Shown piece after piece: positions 8,919 through 18,306 of a DNA stretch of 64,000 nucleotides. Position 1 is the first letter of the stretch. Every line of letters starts with the position of its first letter. The translations under genes and the position numbers were made by a program. Under the pieces are notes generated by a model. That model saw nothing but the letters and a program-made list of their open reading frames with translations. It was not told the DNA's origin and searched no databases. The DNA comes from Halorubrum vacuolatum (lineage in GTDB: Archaea > Halobacteriota > Halobacteria > Halobacteriales > Haloferacaceae): NCBI RefSeq assembly GCF_900188065.1, contig NZ_FZNQ01000012.1, positions 1 to 64,000 on the forward strand, read 5' to 3'.

Positions 8919-11471
8919 TTATCGAATGAGTTTGTTTCGTCCCGGGTCGAAAAGCGGCTCGTCACGAACCGTCGCGTCGTATACCTCGCCTTCACAATGC
9001 ACCTGAAGGCTGGTTCCGGCTTCGGCGTACTCACTCGGCACGTAGGTGTAGGCGATGGACTCCCCGATGCTGTAGCCGTAGTTTGCGGCTTGGACGTATC
9101 CCAGCGTCTCCTCGCCATCGCAAACGGGACGGCCGGTGAGCAGGATGTCCGTCGAGTCGTCCACGGTGATCGGCGTGATCCGGTTTTCGATCCCGTCCGC
9201 CCGTGCGGCCTCCAGTGCCTCCTTGCCGATGAAGTCGGTATCCATATCCACCGCGAAGGGGAGCCCCGCCTCGAAGGGATTCGCGTCGGTGTCGATGTCC
9301 GCCCCCCAGAGTCGATACCCCTTCTCCAACCGCATCGAACTCAGCGCACCGCCGCCCATCGGGCGGACGTCGAGGTCATCTCCGGCCTCCCAGAGCGTCT
9401 CCCAGAGACGACGGCCGTACTCCGCCGGTGCCCATAGCTCCCAGCCGAGTTCGCCGACGTATGAGACACGGAGCGCGATCACCGGCACCTCGCCGACGTA
9501 CATCCGTTTCGCCCGGAAGTAGGGGAACCCCTCGTTGCTCACGTCCGCGTCGGTACACCGCTGTAAGAGCAGCCGGGACTTCGGCCCCCAGAGGCCGATG
9601 GTCGATTTCGCTCCCTCCTCCACGTGCACCGAGACCGTCTCCGGTGCGTGCTCCTCCAGCCAGCCGCCGTGGATCCCCGGCGAGTTGCCGCCGCCGGTGG
9701 TGACCATATACTCCTCCTCGGCGAGACGGACGACCGTCACGTCGGCGAGGATGCCGCCCCCTTCGTCCAACAACAGCGAGTAGCGGACCCGCCCGACGTC
9801 GACGTCGATGTCGTTGCTACAGACCCGCTGTAAAAAGTCGGTGCTTCCCGCGCCGGTCACGCTGATCGAGGAGAACGAGGTCATATCGAACATCGAGACG
9901 TGCTCGCGGGTGTGAAGGTGTTCGGCGCCCTCGATCGGCGAGCGGTTGATCCCCTGCCAGCCGTCCTGTTCGGGGATCATCCCCTCGTATCGGGATACGA
10001 GGTCCGCGTTCGACTCGTACCACTGCGGCGACTCCCAGCCGCCGCTCTGGTAAAACTCCGCGCCGAGCTCCCGCTGTTTTTCATAGAACGGGCTGGTCCG
10101 AAGTCCCCGATGGGAGGACGGCTGCCAGCGCGGCTCAACGATGCTGTAGACCTGCTCGTATCGTTTCGCCCCGCGGTCGACGAAGTACCCCTTCTCGCCG
10201 GCGTGCGGCTCGAATCGACGAACGTGGATGCCGCCGGTGTCGACCGGGCCGGACGGGAGCCTCGGGACGCCGTTTTCCATCCACTCCGCGAGGATCCGAC
10301 CGTAGCCACCGGAGTGGGTCCACCAGATGGCGAGCGCGGACCACAGACCGTCCACCGCCCGTGTTTCGCCGATCGCGGGCATTCCGTCCGGCGTGAAGAC
10401 GAAGATGCCGTTCTCGGTGGCCTCGTATTCCGCGTCCGCGGTCGCCGGAAGGAGTTCGTCGAAGGCCTGTTTCGGCGACTTCTCTCGGCCTCGGTGGGTC
10501 GGTTTGTGCCAGTGTTCCGGTGTGAACCCGCGGACGGACGCCTGTCGGTCCTCGCTGTTTTTCCCCATCGCGTCGGGGTCCACCGAGAGCGTCTCGTGGT
10601 TGTACGAGCCCAACCCGATCGCGTCGCCGTGGGTCCGGAAGTACAGCGAGTTGTCCTGGTCGCGACCGACGGGCTGATGCGGGGCTTCGCTCATGTACTC
10701 CTGGATGGCCCGATCGCCCGGTACCTCCAGGCCGGTCGTGTTCTCCCCGACGGAGCTTCCCGCATCGGCGAGCTCTGCCAGCGGTTCGGTGACGACGTAC
10801 TGGTGTTCGACCGGCGCGATCGGGAGATCGATCCCCGCCAGCTGACCGGTCTGATAGCCCCAGTTGTTCGTCGCCATGACACACCGCTCACAGTCGATCC
10901 GGCCACGGTCGGTGACCACCCCGTTGATTTCCCCGCCTTCGACATCGAGATCCGTCACCTCGGTGTTTCCATGGAACGCCGCGTCGGCGTGTTCCATGTA
11001 CCACTGGAGCGCCGCGATGCCGTCGACCCGGCCGTCCGTCGGCGAGTAGTAGCCGCCGAGGATCTGCGATTCATCCACGAGCGGCAGGTGTTCGACGACC
11101 TCTTCGGGCGAAAGCAGTTGCGGCTCCGGAAGGCCGTACGCGGTCGCCCATTCGACCCGCCGCCTGAGGAAGTCCATCCGCTCCTCGCTGCGGGCGACCT
11201 CGATCCCACCCACCTCATGATAGACGCCGGCCTCCGAGAGGAGCCGGCTCGTGTAGTAGGCCGTCTTCGTCTGGATCTTCGACGGCGACGTCTGGAACAT
11301 GATTCCCGGCGCGTGGACCGACGATCCGCCGGTGACCGGTAGCGGTCCCTGATCGATAACGACGATGTCCTCCGCACCGAGTTCGCTTAGATGGTACGCG
11401 ACGCTACAGCCGACCGCGCCGGCCCCGATGATAACCGTATCAGCCCGTGACGGTAGACTCTCTGAGCCCAT
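8919..11471 (-). CDS. FAD-dependent oxidase/GcvT fusion (dimethylglycine/sarcosine dehydrogenase-like), copy 1
   Basis: An 850-residue protein of the DMGDH/SARDH family, which oxidises an N-methyl amine and passes the resulting methylene group to THF. The N-terminal DAO domain (about 10-390) begins with the Rossmann motif GAGAVGCS. It has H53 in GGSSVHAPG, equivalent to the histidine that carries covalent FAD in mitochondrial DMGDH. A middle FAO_M-type segment precedes the C-terminal GcvT THF-binding domain (about 430-850), whose GGGILADVTV retains the Asp used in folate catalysis. I chose the Met at 11471, not 11492, because a TATA-like box lies 27 bases before it. It is followed 290 bases upstream by a paralogue. 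Electrons probably go to ETF. The substrate (dimethylglycine, sarcosine or other) is not resolved. Confidence 0.88.
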   Translation of the reverse strand: MGSESLPSRADTVIIGAGAVGCSVAYHLSELGAEDIVVIDQGPLPVTGGSSVHAPGIMFQTSPSKIQTKTAYYTSRLLSEAGVYHEVGGIEVARSEERMDFLRRRVEWATAYGLPEPQLLSPEEVVEHLPLVDESQILGGYYSPTDGRVDGIAALQWYMEHADAAFHGNTEVTDLDVEGGEINGVVTDRGRIDCERCVMATNNWGYQTGQLAGIDLPIAPVEHQYVVTEPLAELADAGSSVGENTTGLEVPGDRAIQEYMSEAPHQPVGRDQDNSLYFRTHGDAIGLGSYNHETLSVDPDAMGKNSEDRQASVRGFTPEHWHKPTHRGREKSPKQAFDELLPATADAEYEATENGIFVFTPDGMPAIGETRAVDGLWSALAIWWTHSGGYGRILAEWMENGVPRLPSGPVDTGGIHVRRFEPHAGEKGYFVDRGAKRYEQVYSIVEPRWQPSSHRGLRTSPFYEKQRELGAEFYQSGGWESPQWYESNADLVSRYEGMIPEQDGWQGINRSPIEGAEHLHTREHVSMFDMTSFSSISVTGAGSTDFLQRVCSNDIDVDVGRVRYSLLLDEGGGILADVTVVRLAEEEYMVTTGGGNSPGIHGGWLEEHAPETVSVHVEEGAKSTIGLWGPKSRLLLQRCTDADVSNEGFPYFRAKRMYVGEVPVIALRVSYVGELGWELWAPAEYGRRLWETLWEAGDDLDVRPMGGGALSSMRLEKGYRLWGADIDTDANPFEAGLPFAVDMDTDFIGKEALEAARADGIENRITPITVDDSTDILLTGRPVCDGEETLGYVQAANYGYSIGESIAYTYVPSEYAEAGTSLQVHCEGEVYDATVRDEPLFDPGRNKLIR

Positions 11472-11493
11472 GGACTCACTCCATACTGTCATG

Positions 11494-11502
11494 ATATTAA
11501 AT
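11494..11502 (-). promoter_or_regulatory. TATA-like box for DAO-GcvT copy 1
   Basis: ATTTAATAT on the minus strand is centred 27 bases before the ATG at 11471. The second paralogue therefore has its own promoter rather than relying on read-through. Confidence 0.5.
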
Positions 11503-11762
11503 ACACGGTCGGCCGCAGTTCTCCCCGCAGACACATACCATTGAGAGCGCCCAAATCGACCGCGTATACCGGATAGTAGAATGCCGCCGGTTCGTCGCCT
11601 ATCGCGGGTGATCCCCCACCGAACCACAACATAACTGAAATCGTATATGAATGGCGACGGCAACACAGCCCGTTGCGAGCCAGACAGATCCCGATCCGGA
11701 CGTCGGCGCCGGAGCCAGCGGCGACGCGTAGCCGATCAGGGACGAACGAGACGAATAGCCGA

Positions 11763-14336
11763 TCAGGGAACGAGCGGTTCCTCCCTGACGGTCGCGGCGT
11801 AGCGCTCACCCTCGTAGAGGACCTCAACCTCCGTGCCCGGCTCGGCGTACTCCGGTGGGAGATACGTGTACGCGATACAGGCACCCGCCGTATAGCCGTA
11901 TTCGGCGCTGTGGACGTAGCCGATCGTCTCGTCGCCGTCGAGGACGGGCCGATGGTTGAGGATGACCGCTTCGGGGTCGTCCAGCGTGAGGCAGGCTACC
12001 TTGTGTTTGATATCGTCGCCAGCGGCGGCCGCGGCGACGGCCTCCTTGCCGATGAAGTCGGTATCGAGGTCGACCGCCCAGCCGAGCCCCGCCTCGTAGG
12101 GGTTGTGCTCGGTGTGGAGGTCTTCACCCCACAGTCGGAATCCCTTTTCAATGCGCAGCGAGTCGAGCGCGCCGTTCCCGTACGGTCGGAGATCGTACGC
12201 CTCACCGGCATCGAGGAGGTGCTCCCAGAGCCGCTCGCCATACTCCGACGGGGTGTACAGCTCCCAGCCGAGCTCGCCGGCATACGACACCCGAAGCGCC
12301 GTGACGGGGATGTTCTTCACGAAGAGCCGTTGGCTCGTGAAGAAGGGGAACGCCTCATCGGAGAGGTCGGCGTCGGTCACCTCGCTCAGGACCTTCCGGG
12401 CGTCCGGACCGGTACAGACCATCGCCGCGAGACTCGAGGTGACGTCGTTCACCACGACGCCCTCGGGTGCCTGCTCACGCACCCACGCGACGTGGTTGTT
12501 GCCGACCTCACGCCCGGTGGTCAACAGCAGATATCGATCCGGGCCCGTCCGCGTGACCGTGATGTCCGCTCTGACGCCGCCACCCTCGTTACACATGAGC
12601 GTGTATTTCACGTCGCCGACGGCGAGGTCCATGTCGTTCGTACAGAGATACTGGATGAACTCGTCGGCGTCGCCCCCGACGACCTCCATCTTGTTGAACG
12701 AAGTCATGTCGTGGAGGCCGACCTTCTCGCGGACGTGAAGCGCCTCCGCGCCCTCGATCGGCGACCAGTATTTCGCCTCCCATCCCTCACGCGTCGGGAT
12801 CCGGTCGGCGTATTCGGCGACTAAGTCCGCGTTCGACTCGAACCAGTGTGGCTCCTCCCAGCCGGCCTCGGCCCACAGCTCCGCGTCGTACTCTTTGTGG
12901 GTGTGATACATCGGCGTCCGCCGGATGTCACGCTGGTGGTCCGTCCAGACCCACTTCGGGTGCATGATGTTGTAGACGATACGATACTCCTCGCCGCCGA
13001 TGTCGTGGGTGAAATCCCAGCTTCCCTCGTGCTCGTCGAACCGATTGACGTCGCAGTGGGCGAGGTCGATCGGGCCGGTGTCGAGTCGGGGGACGCCGTT
13101 CTCCATCCACTCCGCGAGGGCTTTCCCCGCGCCACCTGCGTGGGTGACCCAGATGGCCGCCGCCGTCCACAGGCCGTCGTATTCCTGCACTGGGCCCATT
13201 ACGGGAAGTCCGTTCGGAGACTCCGCGAACATCCCGTTGTATTTGTGTTCGAGCTCCTTGCCGGCGGTCGCCGGGATCAGCTCGTCGCTCGCCTGCCGAG
13301 GCGCCTTGTCGGGACGGTCGGGATGGGTCGCGTTCTCCATGTGGTACTCGGTGAACTCGTGGACCGACCCCTGCTCGCCGTCCGGATCGTTCCGACCGAG
13401 GTCCTTCGGGTTCGGGACGATCGGTTCGTGGTTGTACGATCCGATGCCGTAGGCGTCCCCGTGGGTCCGGTAGTACATCGCGTTGTCCTGATCGCGGAGG
13501 ATCGGCCGATCCGGGCCGACGAGCAGTCGCTTGGCCTTCTCCCCGGAGACGTTCTCGTAGTTCTCAAAGAGCGGATGGTCGGTGATGTCGACGGCGCCCT
13601 CGGCTAACTCCTCCAGCGACTCGGTCATCGTATACTGGTGTTCGACCGGCGCGACCGGGAGGTGGACCCCGAGCCGGTCGCCGAGCTGTCGCGCCCAGAT
13701 GTTCGTCGCGATGACGACCTCGTTACACTCGATCGTTCCGTTCTCGGTCACGACAGCGGTGACCGCCCCGTCATCGATCTCGACGTCCTCGGTTCGGGTG
13801 TGCGGGACGAACCGTGCGCCACGGTCCATCGCCTCCCGTGCGAGCGCGTCACAGGCCACGACGCCGGAGACCTGTCCGTCGGTCGGCGAGTAGTAGCCGC
13901 CGAGGATCCGATCCGGGTCGACAAGCGGCAGGTGTTCGGTGACCTCCTCGGGGGTGAGCAGCTGTGGGTCCTCGATCCCCCACGCCTTCGCGTGTTCGAC
14001 CCGACGTTGGAGGAAGTCCATCCGTTCTTCGCTTCTGGCGACTTCGATCCCACCCACCTCGTTGTACGCCTGCGTGCCGTCGGCGCCCTCGAGCTCTGAG
14101 TAGAGCCGCCGGCTGTAGTCGGCAAACTGGCCGAGGACCTTCGGTTCCGCGGTCTGAAACATGATACCCGGCGCATGCGTCGAGGATCCGCCCGTCGTCG
14201 GCATCGGCCCCTGGTCGACGACGACCACGTCGGATCGGCCCAATTTCGTCAACTGATACGCGATGTTACAGCCGACGATACCGGCGCCGACGATGACGGT
14301 GTCGGCCTCTTTCGGCACGCTGTCAGTCGTGTCCAT
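11763..14336 (-). CDS. FAD-dependent oxidase/GcvT fusion (dimethylglycine/sarcosine dehydrogenase-like), copy 2
   Basis: An 857-residue paralogue of the 8919-11471 protein with the same order of parts: Rossmann motif GAGIVGCN, likely flavinylated H54 in GGSSTHAPG, a middle segment, then a GcvT domain with GGGVRADITV and the C-terminal block TVREEPLVP. The start at 14336 (MDTTDSVPKEA) matches the start of its paralogue in alignment. The two are clearly related but diverged throughout, which suggests different substrates (for example dimethylglycine and sarcosine) rather than a recent duplication. It lies head to head with the HTH protein gene at 14588. Family membership is secure; the substrate is inferred. 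Confidence 0.88.
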   Translation of the reverse strand: MDTTDSVPKEADTVIVGAGIVGCNIAYQLTKLGRSDVVVVDQGPMPTTGGSSTHAPGIMFQTAEPKVLGQFADYSRRLYSELEGADGTQAYNEVGGIEVARSEERMDFLQRRVEHAKAWGIEDPQLLTPEEVTEHLPLVDPDRILGGYYSPTDGQVSGVVACDALAREAMDRGARFVPHTRTEDVEIDDGAVTAVVTENGTIECNEVVIATNIWARQLGDRLGVHLPVAPVEHQYTMTESLEELAEGAVDITDHPLFENYENVSGEKAKRLLVGPDRPILRDQDNAMYYRTHGDAYGIGSYNHEPIVPNPKDLGRNDPDGEQGSVHEFTEYHMENATHPDRPDKAPRQASDELIPATAGKELEHKYNGMFAESPNGLPVMGPVQEYDGLWTAAAIWVTHAGGAGKALAEWMENGVPRLDTGPIDLAHCDVNRFDEHEGSWDFTHDIGGEEYRIVYNIMHPKWVWTDHQRDIRRTPMYHTHKEYDAELWAEAGWEEPHWFESNADLVAEYADRIPTREGWEAKYWSPIEGAEALHVREKVGLHDMTSFNKMEVVGGDADEFIQYLCTNDMDLAVGDVKYTLMCNEGGGVRADITVTRTGPDRYLLLTTGREVGNNHVAWVREQAPEGVVVNDVTSSLAAMVCTGPDARKVLSEVTDADLSDEAFPFFTSQRLFVKNIPVTALRVSYAGELGWELYTPSEYGERLWEHLLDAGEAYDLRPYGNGALDSLRIEKGFRLWGEDLHTEHNPYEAGLGWAVDLDTDFIGKEAVAAAAAGDDIKHKVACLTLDDPEAVILNHRPVLDGDETIGYVHSAEYGYTAGACIAYTYLPPEYAEPGTEVEVLYEGERYAATVREEPLVP

Positions 14337-14587
14337 GGTACTGGATAGACAGTAGCGATGGCTCGGAAAATAGCTATCGTCTCCATCGATCATCAGTTCG
14401 TCCTTTTGAACAAGTGATAGGTCGAGTCAGACGCTCGTGACGGATCCTCCATCGTTCGTTTGTCCGTCAGGTCAGTCCCTCAGTTCGTCGAGTCGGAGCC
14501 CCGATTCCGCACGTCAGCCGGGAATCCCCGTCGCTCCCGAATCAGACGTGAGTATTTGAATGGGTTTGTTATTCCCGATGAACTACT

Positions 14588-15859
14588 ATGTGGCACAAGG
14601 TGTCAGTAACGATCATTGATATGGGACTTGGCACCGCCTTCGACGCCCTCTCACAGATCGTCGATCACTACGAATCACACGGGGGATCGATCACGCAGGT
14701 CACCGCGATGCCCGCCGATCCGAACGGGGACAAACTGTCCGTCGCGATCGACGTCCCGATATCGACGTTTCTCGGAAGTGAGGGTCGGCAGGGACTCACC
14801 CCGATGGGGGCGTCGATAACCGACGACGGTAACGTACACATCGAATACGAGCTCACCTCGCTCGACGAGCCGCCGACGCTCGAGGGGGCGACGTTTTCGT
14901 CCGTAGACACGACTGTCGATGTCGAGGACGACGAGGTGCGTCTGCGCGTCGAGTGTCTCGTCGAACCGGGGGATCAGCCCGTCGCGGCCTCGGCGGCGAG
15001 CCCCTCGAATGAACGGGATGAGACGACGTCCACCGGTGGCGAGCCGTCAGCAGAGGGCGACGGATGGGCAGAAGCGGGCGAAGACGACGGGCGGATCGGA
15101 ACCCTCGAAGACGAGGGACGGAACCGGTCCGCGGGTGAACCGGCCGCCAACGAGGTGGACTCCACGGTCGAGACCGACGGGGGAGACGCCGATCCCTCGA
15201 CTGAAACACGCGATGTGATCGATGATACGCTCGCGGCTACCCGTGACGAGTCGGTTCCGCCGTATGAGGACACCGACTACCTCCAGCGGCTCTATGAGCT
15301 CTGTGATAGCTTCACACAGATGAGCCGGCGGATCGACATGGACGTCTCCTCCGAAACGGTGCGCCGATACATGATCCAAGCGGACATCCATGAGCCAAAT
15401 ACCTACGATACGTCATCCGGATCCACATCGTCCGAGAACGAGGGCCCGGAGCAGCCATCCGCGGAGACACCCGACCAGTCCTCCGAAGAGACGCCTGAAC
15501 AACCCTCCGCGGGGACAGCCGAGGAACCGTCCGAGAAACCGACGGATCGATCCTCCGCCACCCAGCGGGACGCCCCGTTCACGGCCGACGAGACGCTCGA
15601 TGACCGATCCCTCGCCGATCACGTCGACCTTCCCGATGGGCTCGAAATGGAGGACGTCGTCGACGCCGTGATCGAATCGATGACCGTCCACGAGGCGACT
15701 CGTCGCCTCGACCTCGACCGTAAACAAACACGTGACCTCCTCGCCGATCTCGACCTGTTGGACCTGGTTTCACGACCGCTCTCGAAGGCACCCGAGGAGC
15801 CGATCAACTACGAAACGGTCGCCGGGCGGATCAACCGCTGTCGGGCGAACGAGGCGTGA
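14588..15859 (+). CDS. Uncharacterised acidic protein with two helix-turn-helix-like regions
   Basis: This 423-residue protein has three parts. Residues 1-125 form an alpha/beta region starting MWHKVSVTIIDMGLG. Residues 125-225 are a low-complexity acidic Ser/Glu/Pro linker. A compact helical segment near 235-275 (LYELCDSFTQMSRRIDMDVSSETVRRYMI) looks like a homeodomain-type HTH. A second disordered repeat region (PEQPSAETPDQSSEE type, about 280-330) leads to another helical segment near 350-400 (VHEATRRLDLDRKQTRDLL), also HTH-like. I recognise no family. Its position, divergent from DAO-GcvT copy 2 and 76 bases before the MetF gene on the same strand, suggests a regulator of the island. DNA binding is an inference from shape. 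Confidence 0.7.
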   Translation: MWHKVSVTIIDMGLGTAFDALSQIVDHYESHGGSITQVTAMPADPNGDKLSVAIDVPISTFLGSEGRQGLTPMGASITDDGNVHIEYELTSLDEPPTLEGATFSSVDTTVDVEDDEVRLRVECLVEPGDQPVAASAASPSNERDETTSTGGEPSAEGDGWAEAGEDDGRIGTLEDEGRNRSAGEPAANEVDSTVETDGGDADPSTETRDVIDDTLAATRDESVPPYEDTDYLQRLYELCDSFTQMSRRIDMDVSSETVRRYMIQADIHEPNTYDTSSGSTSSENEGPEQPSAETPDQSSEETPEQPSAGTAEEPSEKPTDRSSATQRDAPFTADETLDDRSLADHVDLPDGLEMEDVVDAVIESMTVHEATRRLDLDRKQTRDLLADLDLLDLVSRPLSKAPEEPINYETVAGRINRCRANEA

Positions 15860-15898
15860 GCCGCCCACCTATTTAAACGGGTTTTCCATTTCACCCGT

Positions 15899-15907
15899 GT
15901 ATAAAAG
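15899..15907 (+). promoter_or_regulatory. TATA-like box for the MetF-like gene
   Basis: gtataaaag is centred about 33 bases before the ATG at 15936. The MetF gene therefore has its own promoter even though it follows the HTH gene closely. Confidence 0.5.
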
Positions 15908-15935
15908 TATCCGGAAACCGTTTACTCTGTAAGTT

Positions 15936-16793
15936 ATGGCAACGGGAACGAGTGCGGCGACGGACGTTCACGGGGTTCAAACCCTGCTGACGAGCGCGCG
16001 GTTCGAACTGATGCCGTTCAAAAGCTTCGACGAGGAGATCGAACACCTCCCGGAGAACGCCACCATCGCGATCACGACCTCGCCACAGCTCGGGATCGAG
16101 CGGACGGTCGAAAAGACCGAGTTGGCCAAAGAGTTGGGATACGATGTCGTTCCACACATCGCCGCCCGCTACGTGGAGGATACCGATCAGCTCGAGGAGA
16201 TCGCCGAGCGCTTGGAGGCCGCCGGCGTGACCGATATCTTCGTGCCCGGCGGCGACCGCGAGGAACCCGCCGGCGAGTTCGAATCGGCGTACGACATGCT
16301 CGTGGCGCTTGAGGACCTGCCGTACTCGTTCCCGGAGGTCGGTATCACCGGCTATCCCGAGGGGCACGCCTTTATCGACGACGAGGAACTCGCCGCGTCG
16401 ATGGAGCGAAAGGCACCGTACGCCACCTACATCGTCACCCAGCTCTGTTATGACCCGAATACGGTGCTTGAATGGATAGAGACGATCCGGGATCGGGGGA
16501 TCGACCTCCCCGTTGAGATCGGCATTCCCGGCGTGATGAACTACCAGCGACTGCTCCAGATCTCACAGAAAGTCGGCGTCGGCGATTCGGTCAAATTCCT
16601 CCGCAAGACGACCGGCATCCTCGGATTCGTCAAGCAACTCGTCGGATCGCGTGGAAGATATAAACCCGACGACCTGATCGACGGCCTCTCGCCGCATGTC
16701 GGAGACGAGACATATAATATCCGTGGGGTCCACATCTACACGTTCAACCAGACGCCGGACACCGAATCGTGGCGTCGTGGACGGCTCGCGTGA
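15936..16793 (+). CDS. Methylenetetrahydrofolate reductase family protein (MetF-like)
   Basis: A 285-residue TIM-barrel protein of the MetF family, which interconverts 5-methyl-THF and 5,10-methylene-THF using FAD. Family blocks appear in order: a PGGD-containing strand (IFVPGGDREEP), GITGYPEGH, the TQLCYD substrate strand, GIPGVM, and the C-terminal VHIYTFN. The length matches short bacterial and archaeal versions that lack the eukaryotic regulatory domain. It is convergent with the DmdA-like methyltransferase gene. If that enzyme produces methyl-THF, this one would oxidise it to methylene-THF for FolD. MetF members usually reduce in biosynthesis, so the direction here is inferred from neighbours. 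Confidence 0.88.
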   Translation: MATGTSAATDVHGVQTLLTSARFELMPFKSFDEEIEHLPENATIAITTSPQLGIERTVEKTELAKELGYDVVPHIAARYVEDTDQLEEIAERLEAAGVTDIFVPGGDREEPAGEFESAYDMLVALEDLPYSFPEVGITGYPEGHAFIDDEELAASMERKAPYATYIVTQLCYDPNTVLEWIETIRDRGIDLPVEIGIPGVMNYQRLLQISQKVGVGDSVKFLRKTTGILGFVKQLVGSRGRYKPDDLIDGLSPHVGDETYNIRGVHIYTFNQTPDTESWRRGRLA

Positions 16794-16877
16794 GCCGCCA
16801 CCCCATCGACTCATAACGACGGTCGAACCTCGTCAAATCGTCCACGAAAAAATCGAGACGCCCCGAACCGACCGGTA

Positions 16878-18254
16878 TCAGTCGTTCTGCTGTGCTTCCT
16901 TCCGCGCGTTGAGCTTGGCTAGCTCCCGTGCGCTCGGGTTGACGGACTCCTTGAACGGAACCTTCGCGGCCGTCGCGAACACGGGTTCACCGGGCTCGTC
17001 GGCGTACTCGTCCGGCAGGTGCACTTCGAACTCGAGGTCGAGCTCCTCGGCGTAGATGTCGTCGTTGAGCGGCGTGTCGGTGACTTCCTGGATCTTCTCG
17101 GCCGGCACGAAGCCCATCCCGATGTTGGTCTCGAGATCCGGGTTCCACCACGGCGAGGTGAGGTAGCCGCACTCCTCGCCGGTTTCGGGGTCGGAGATGA
17201 GCCAGAAGTCGGGTGCGTAATCGCGGATCGGCTCGCCGGCCATTTTTAAGCCGATGAGCTTGAGATTGAACGGATACTCCCCGTTTTCGATCTGCGCTTT
17301 CTGTGCTTCGAGCGCCTCCTTGCCGATGTAGTCGGCCTCCTTGTCGTCGGGAACGTGATAGCCCAGGTTGACCTGGAAGGGCGACGTCTCGTGATCGAGG
17401 TCCTGTCCCCAGGACATGATACCGGCGGCGATCCGTCGGTGGTGACCGGGAGCGATCTGGCGGCCGCCGTGCTCTCTGACTGACTCCATGACGGGGTCCC
17501 AGACGCGCTCGGCGTTCTTCGAGGCGTCCCGGACGTAGATCTCGAAGCCTTTCTCGCCTGAGAAGCCGGTCTGGCTGATCAGCACCGAGCAGCCGTCGAT
17601 TTCGGCGTCCATGAGCCCATAGTAGGGGATCTCACTGACCTCCTCGCCAACGACGTCGACCATGACGTCCTCCGAGAGCGGTCCCTGGATCTGCATCGGC
17701 GCGACGTCGATCTCGTCGATCTCCACGTCGAAGTTCTCACCGACGTTGACGCCCTGCAGCCACTGCATCAGCGTCGAGTCCGAGATCGAGAACCAGAACT
17801 CGTCCTCCTCGGGACGGAGCAGGACGGGGTCGTTCAGCACGCCGCCCTCCTCGTTACAGAGGATGACGTACTTCCCGTCCATCGGGTCCATACCGGTCAC
17901 GTCTCGGGTGACGACGTAGTTGGTCAACGCCTCCGCGTCGGGGCCCTTGACACGGATCTGGCGCTCGACGGCGACATCCCAGAGCGTGACGCTCTCGGTC
18001 AGCGCCTCGTACTCGGCCATCGCTCCGCCGTCCTCGGGCTCGACGAGCCCTCGTGGGTGATACAGTCGGTTATACACGGTACACCGCCACGCGCCGTTCT
18101 CGACGAAGGACTTGTGGAAAAACGGCGACTTTCGAACCCGCGTCGAGACCAACATCTCGATGCCGGGGTCGCCCGTCTGGCGAAGGTTCCGCGGTACCGT
18201 CCGATCCGATTGATCAACACTGGGATAATTGGGATGCTCTTGGTTCCCGGTCAT
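16878..18254 (-). CDS. GcvT-fold aminomethyltransferase, DmdA-like (DMSP or related demethylase candidate)
   Basis: A 458-residue stand-alone GcvT-fold protein without an FAD domain. Its motifs look closer to bacterial DmdA than to glycine-cleavage T protein: TVYNRLYHP near 59-67, WDVAVERQI at 92-100, GGVLNDPVLL at 137-146, FSISDSTLMQWLQG near 155-168, and PMQIQGP. DmdA moves a methyl group from dimethylsulfoniopropionate to THF. No gcvH or gcvP is present, arguing against a glycine-cleavage role. I start at 18254; two TATA-like elements lie 22-31 bases upstream and a perfect inverted repeat lies further up. The tail (about 370-458) is longer than in SAR11 DmdA and very acidic. Other methylated donors, such as betaine derivatives, are possible. 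Confidence 0.8.
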   Translation of the reverse strand: MTGNQEHPNYPSVDQSDRTVPRNLRQTGDPGIEMLVSTRVRKSPFFHKSFVENGAWRCTVYNRLYHPRGLVEPEDGGAMAEYEALTESVTLWDVAVERQIRVKGPDAEALTNYVVTRDVTGMDPMDGKYVILCNEEGGVLNDPVLLRPEEDEFWFSISDSTLMQWLQGVNVGENFDVEIDEIDVAPMQIQGPLSEDVMVDVVGEEVSEIPYYGLMDAEIDGCSVLISQTGFSGEKGFEIYVRDASKNAERVWDPVMESVREHGGRQIAPGHHRRIAAGIMSWGQDLDHETSPFQVNLGYHVPDDKEADYIGKEALEAQKAQIENGEYPFNLKLIGLKMAGEPIRDYAPDFWLISDPETGEECGYLTSPWWNPDLETNIGMGFVPAEKIQEVTDTPLNDDIYAEELDLEFEVHLPDEYADEPGEPVFATAAKVPFKESVNPSARELAKLNARKEAQQND

Positions 18255-18271
18255 GCCTATGATCAACGAGT

Positions 18272-18289
18272 ACAAATACACATAAAACG
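18272..18289 (-). promoter_or_regulatory. Promoter of the DmdA-like gene
   Basis: Two overlapping AT-rich candidates, CGTTTTATG (18281-18289) and TGTATTTGT (18272-18280), are centred 31 and 22 bases before the ATG. One is probably the TATA box of a leaderless or near-leaderless transcript. Confidence 0.5.
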
Positions 18290-18306
18290 GACCGTTGCTT
18301 ACTGGC

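Noticed and set aside
9900-11342. 480-codon plus-strand ORF opposite DAO-GcvT copy 1
   Set aside because: It is a mirror of a strongly GC-biased gene. Its product is Arg-rich with no recognisable domain, while the minus strand encodes a clear family member.
16878-18254. Glycine cleavage T protein
   Set aside because: No gcvH or gcvP is in the window, and motifs around YN, WDVAVERQ and NDP fit DmdA-like proteins better. It remains an alternative for phylogeny to settle.
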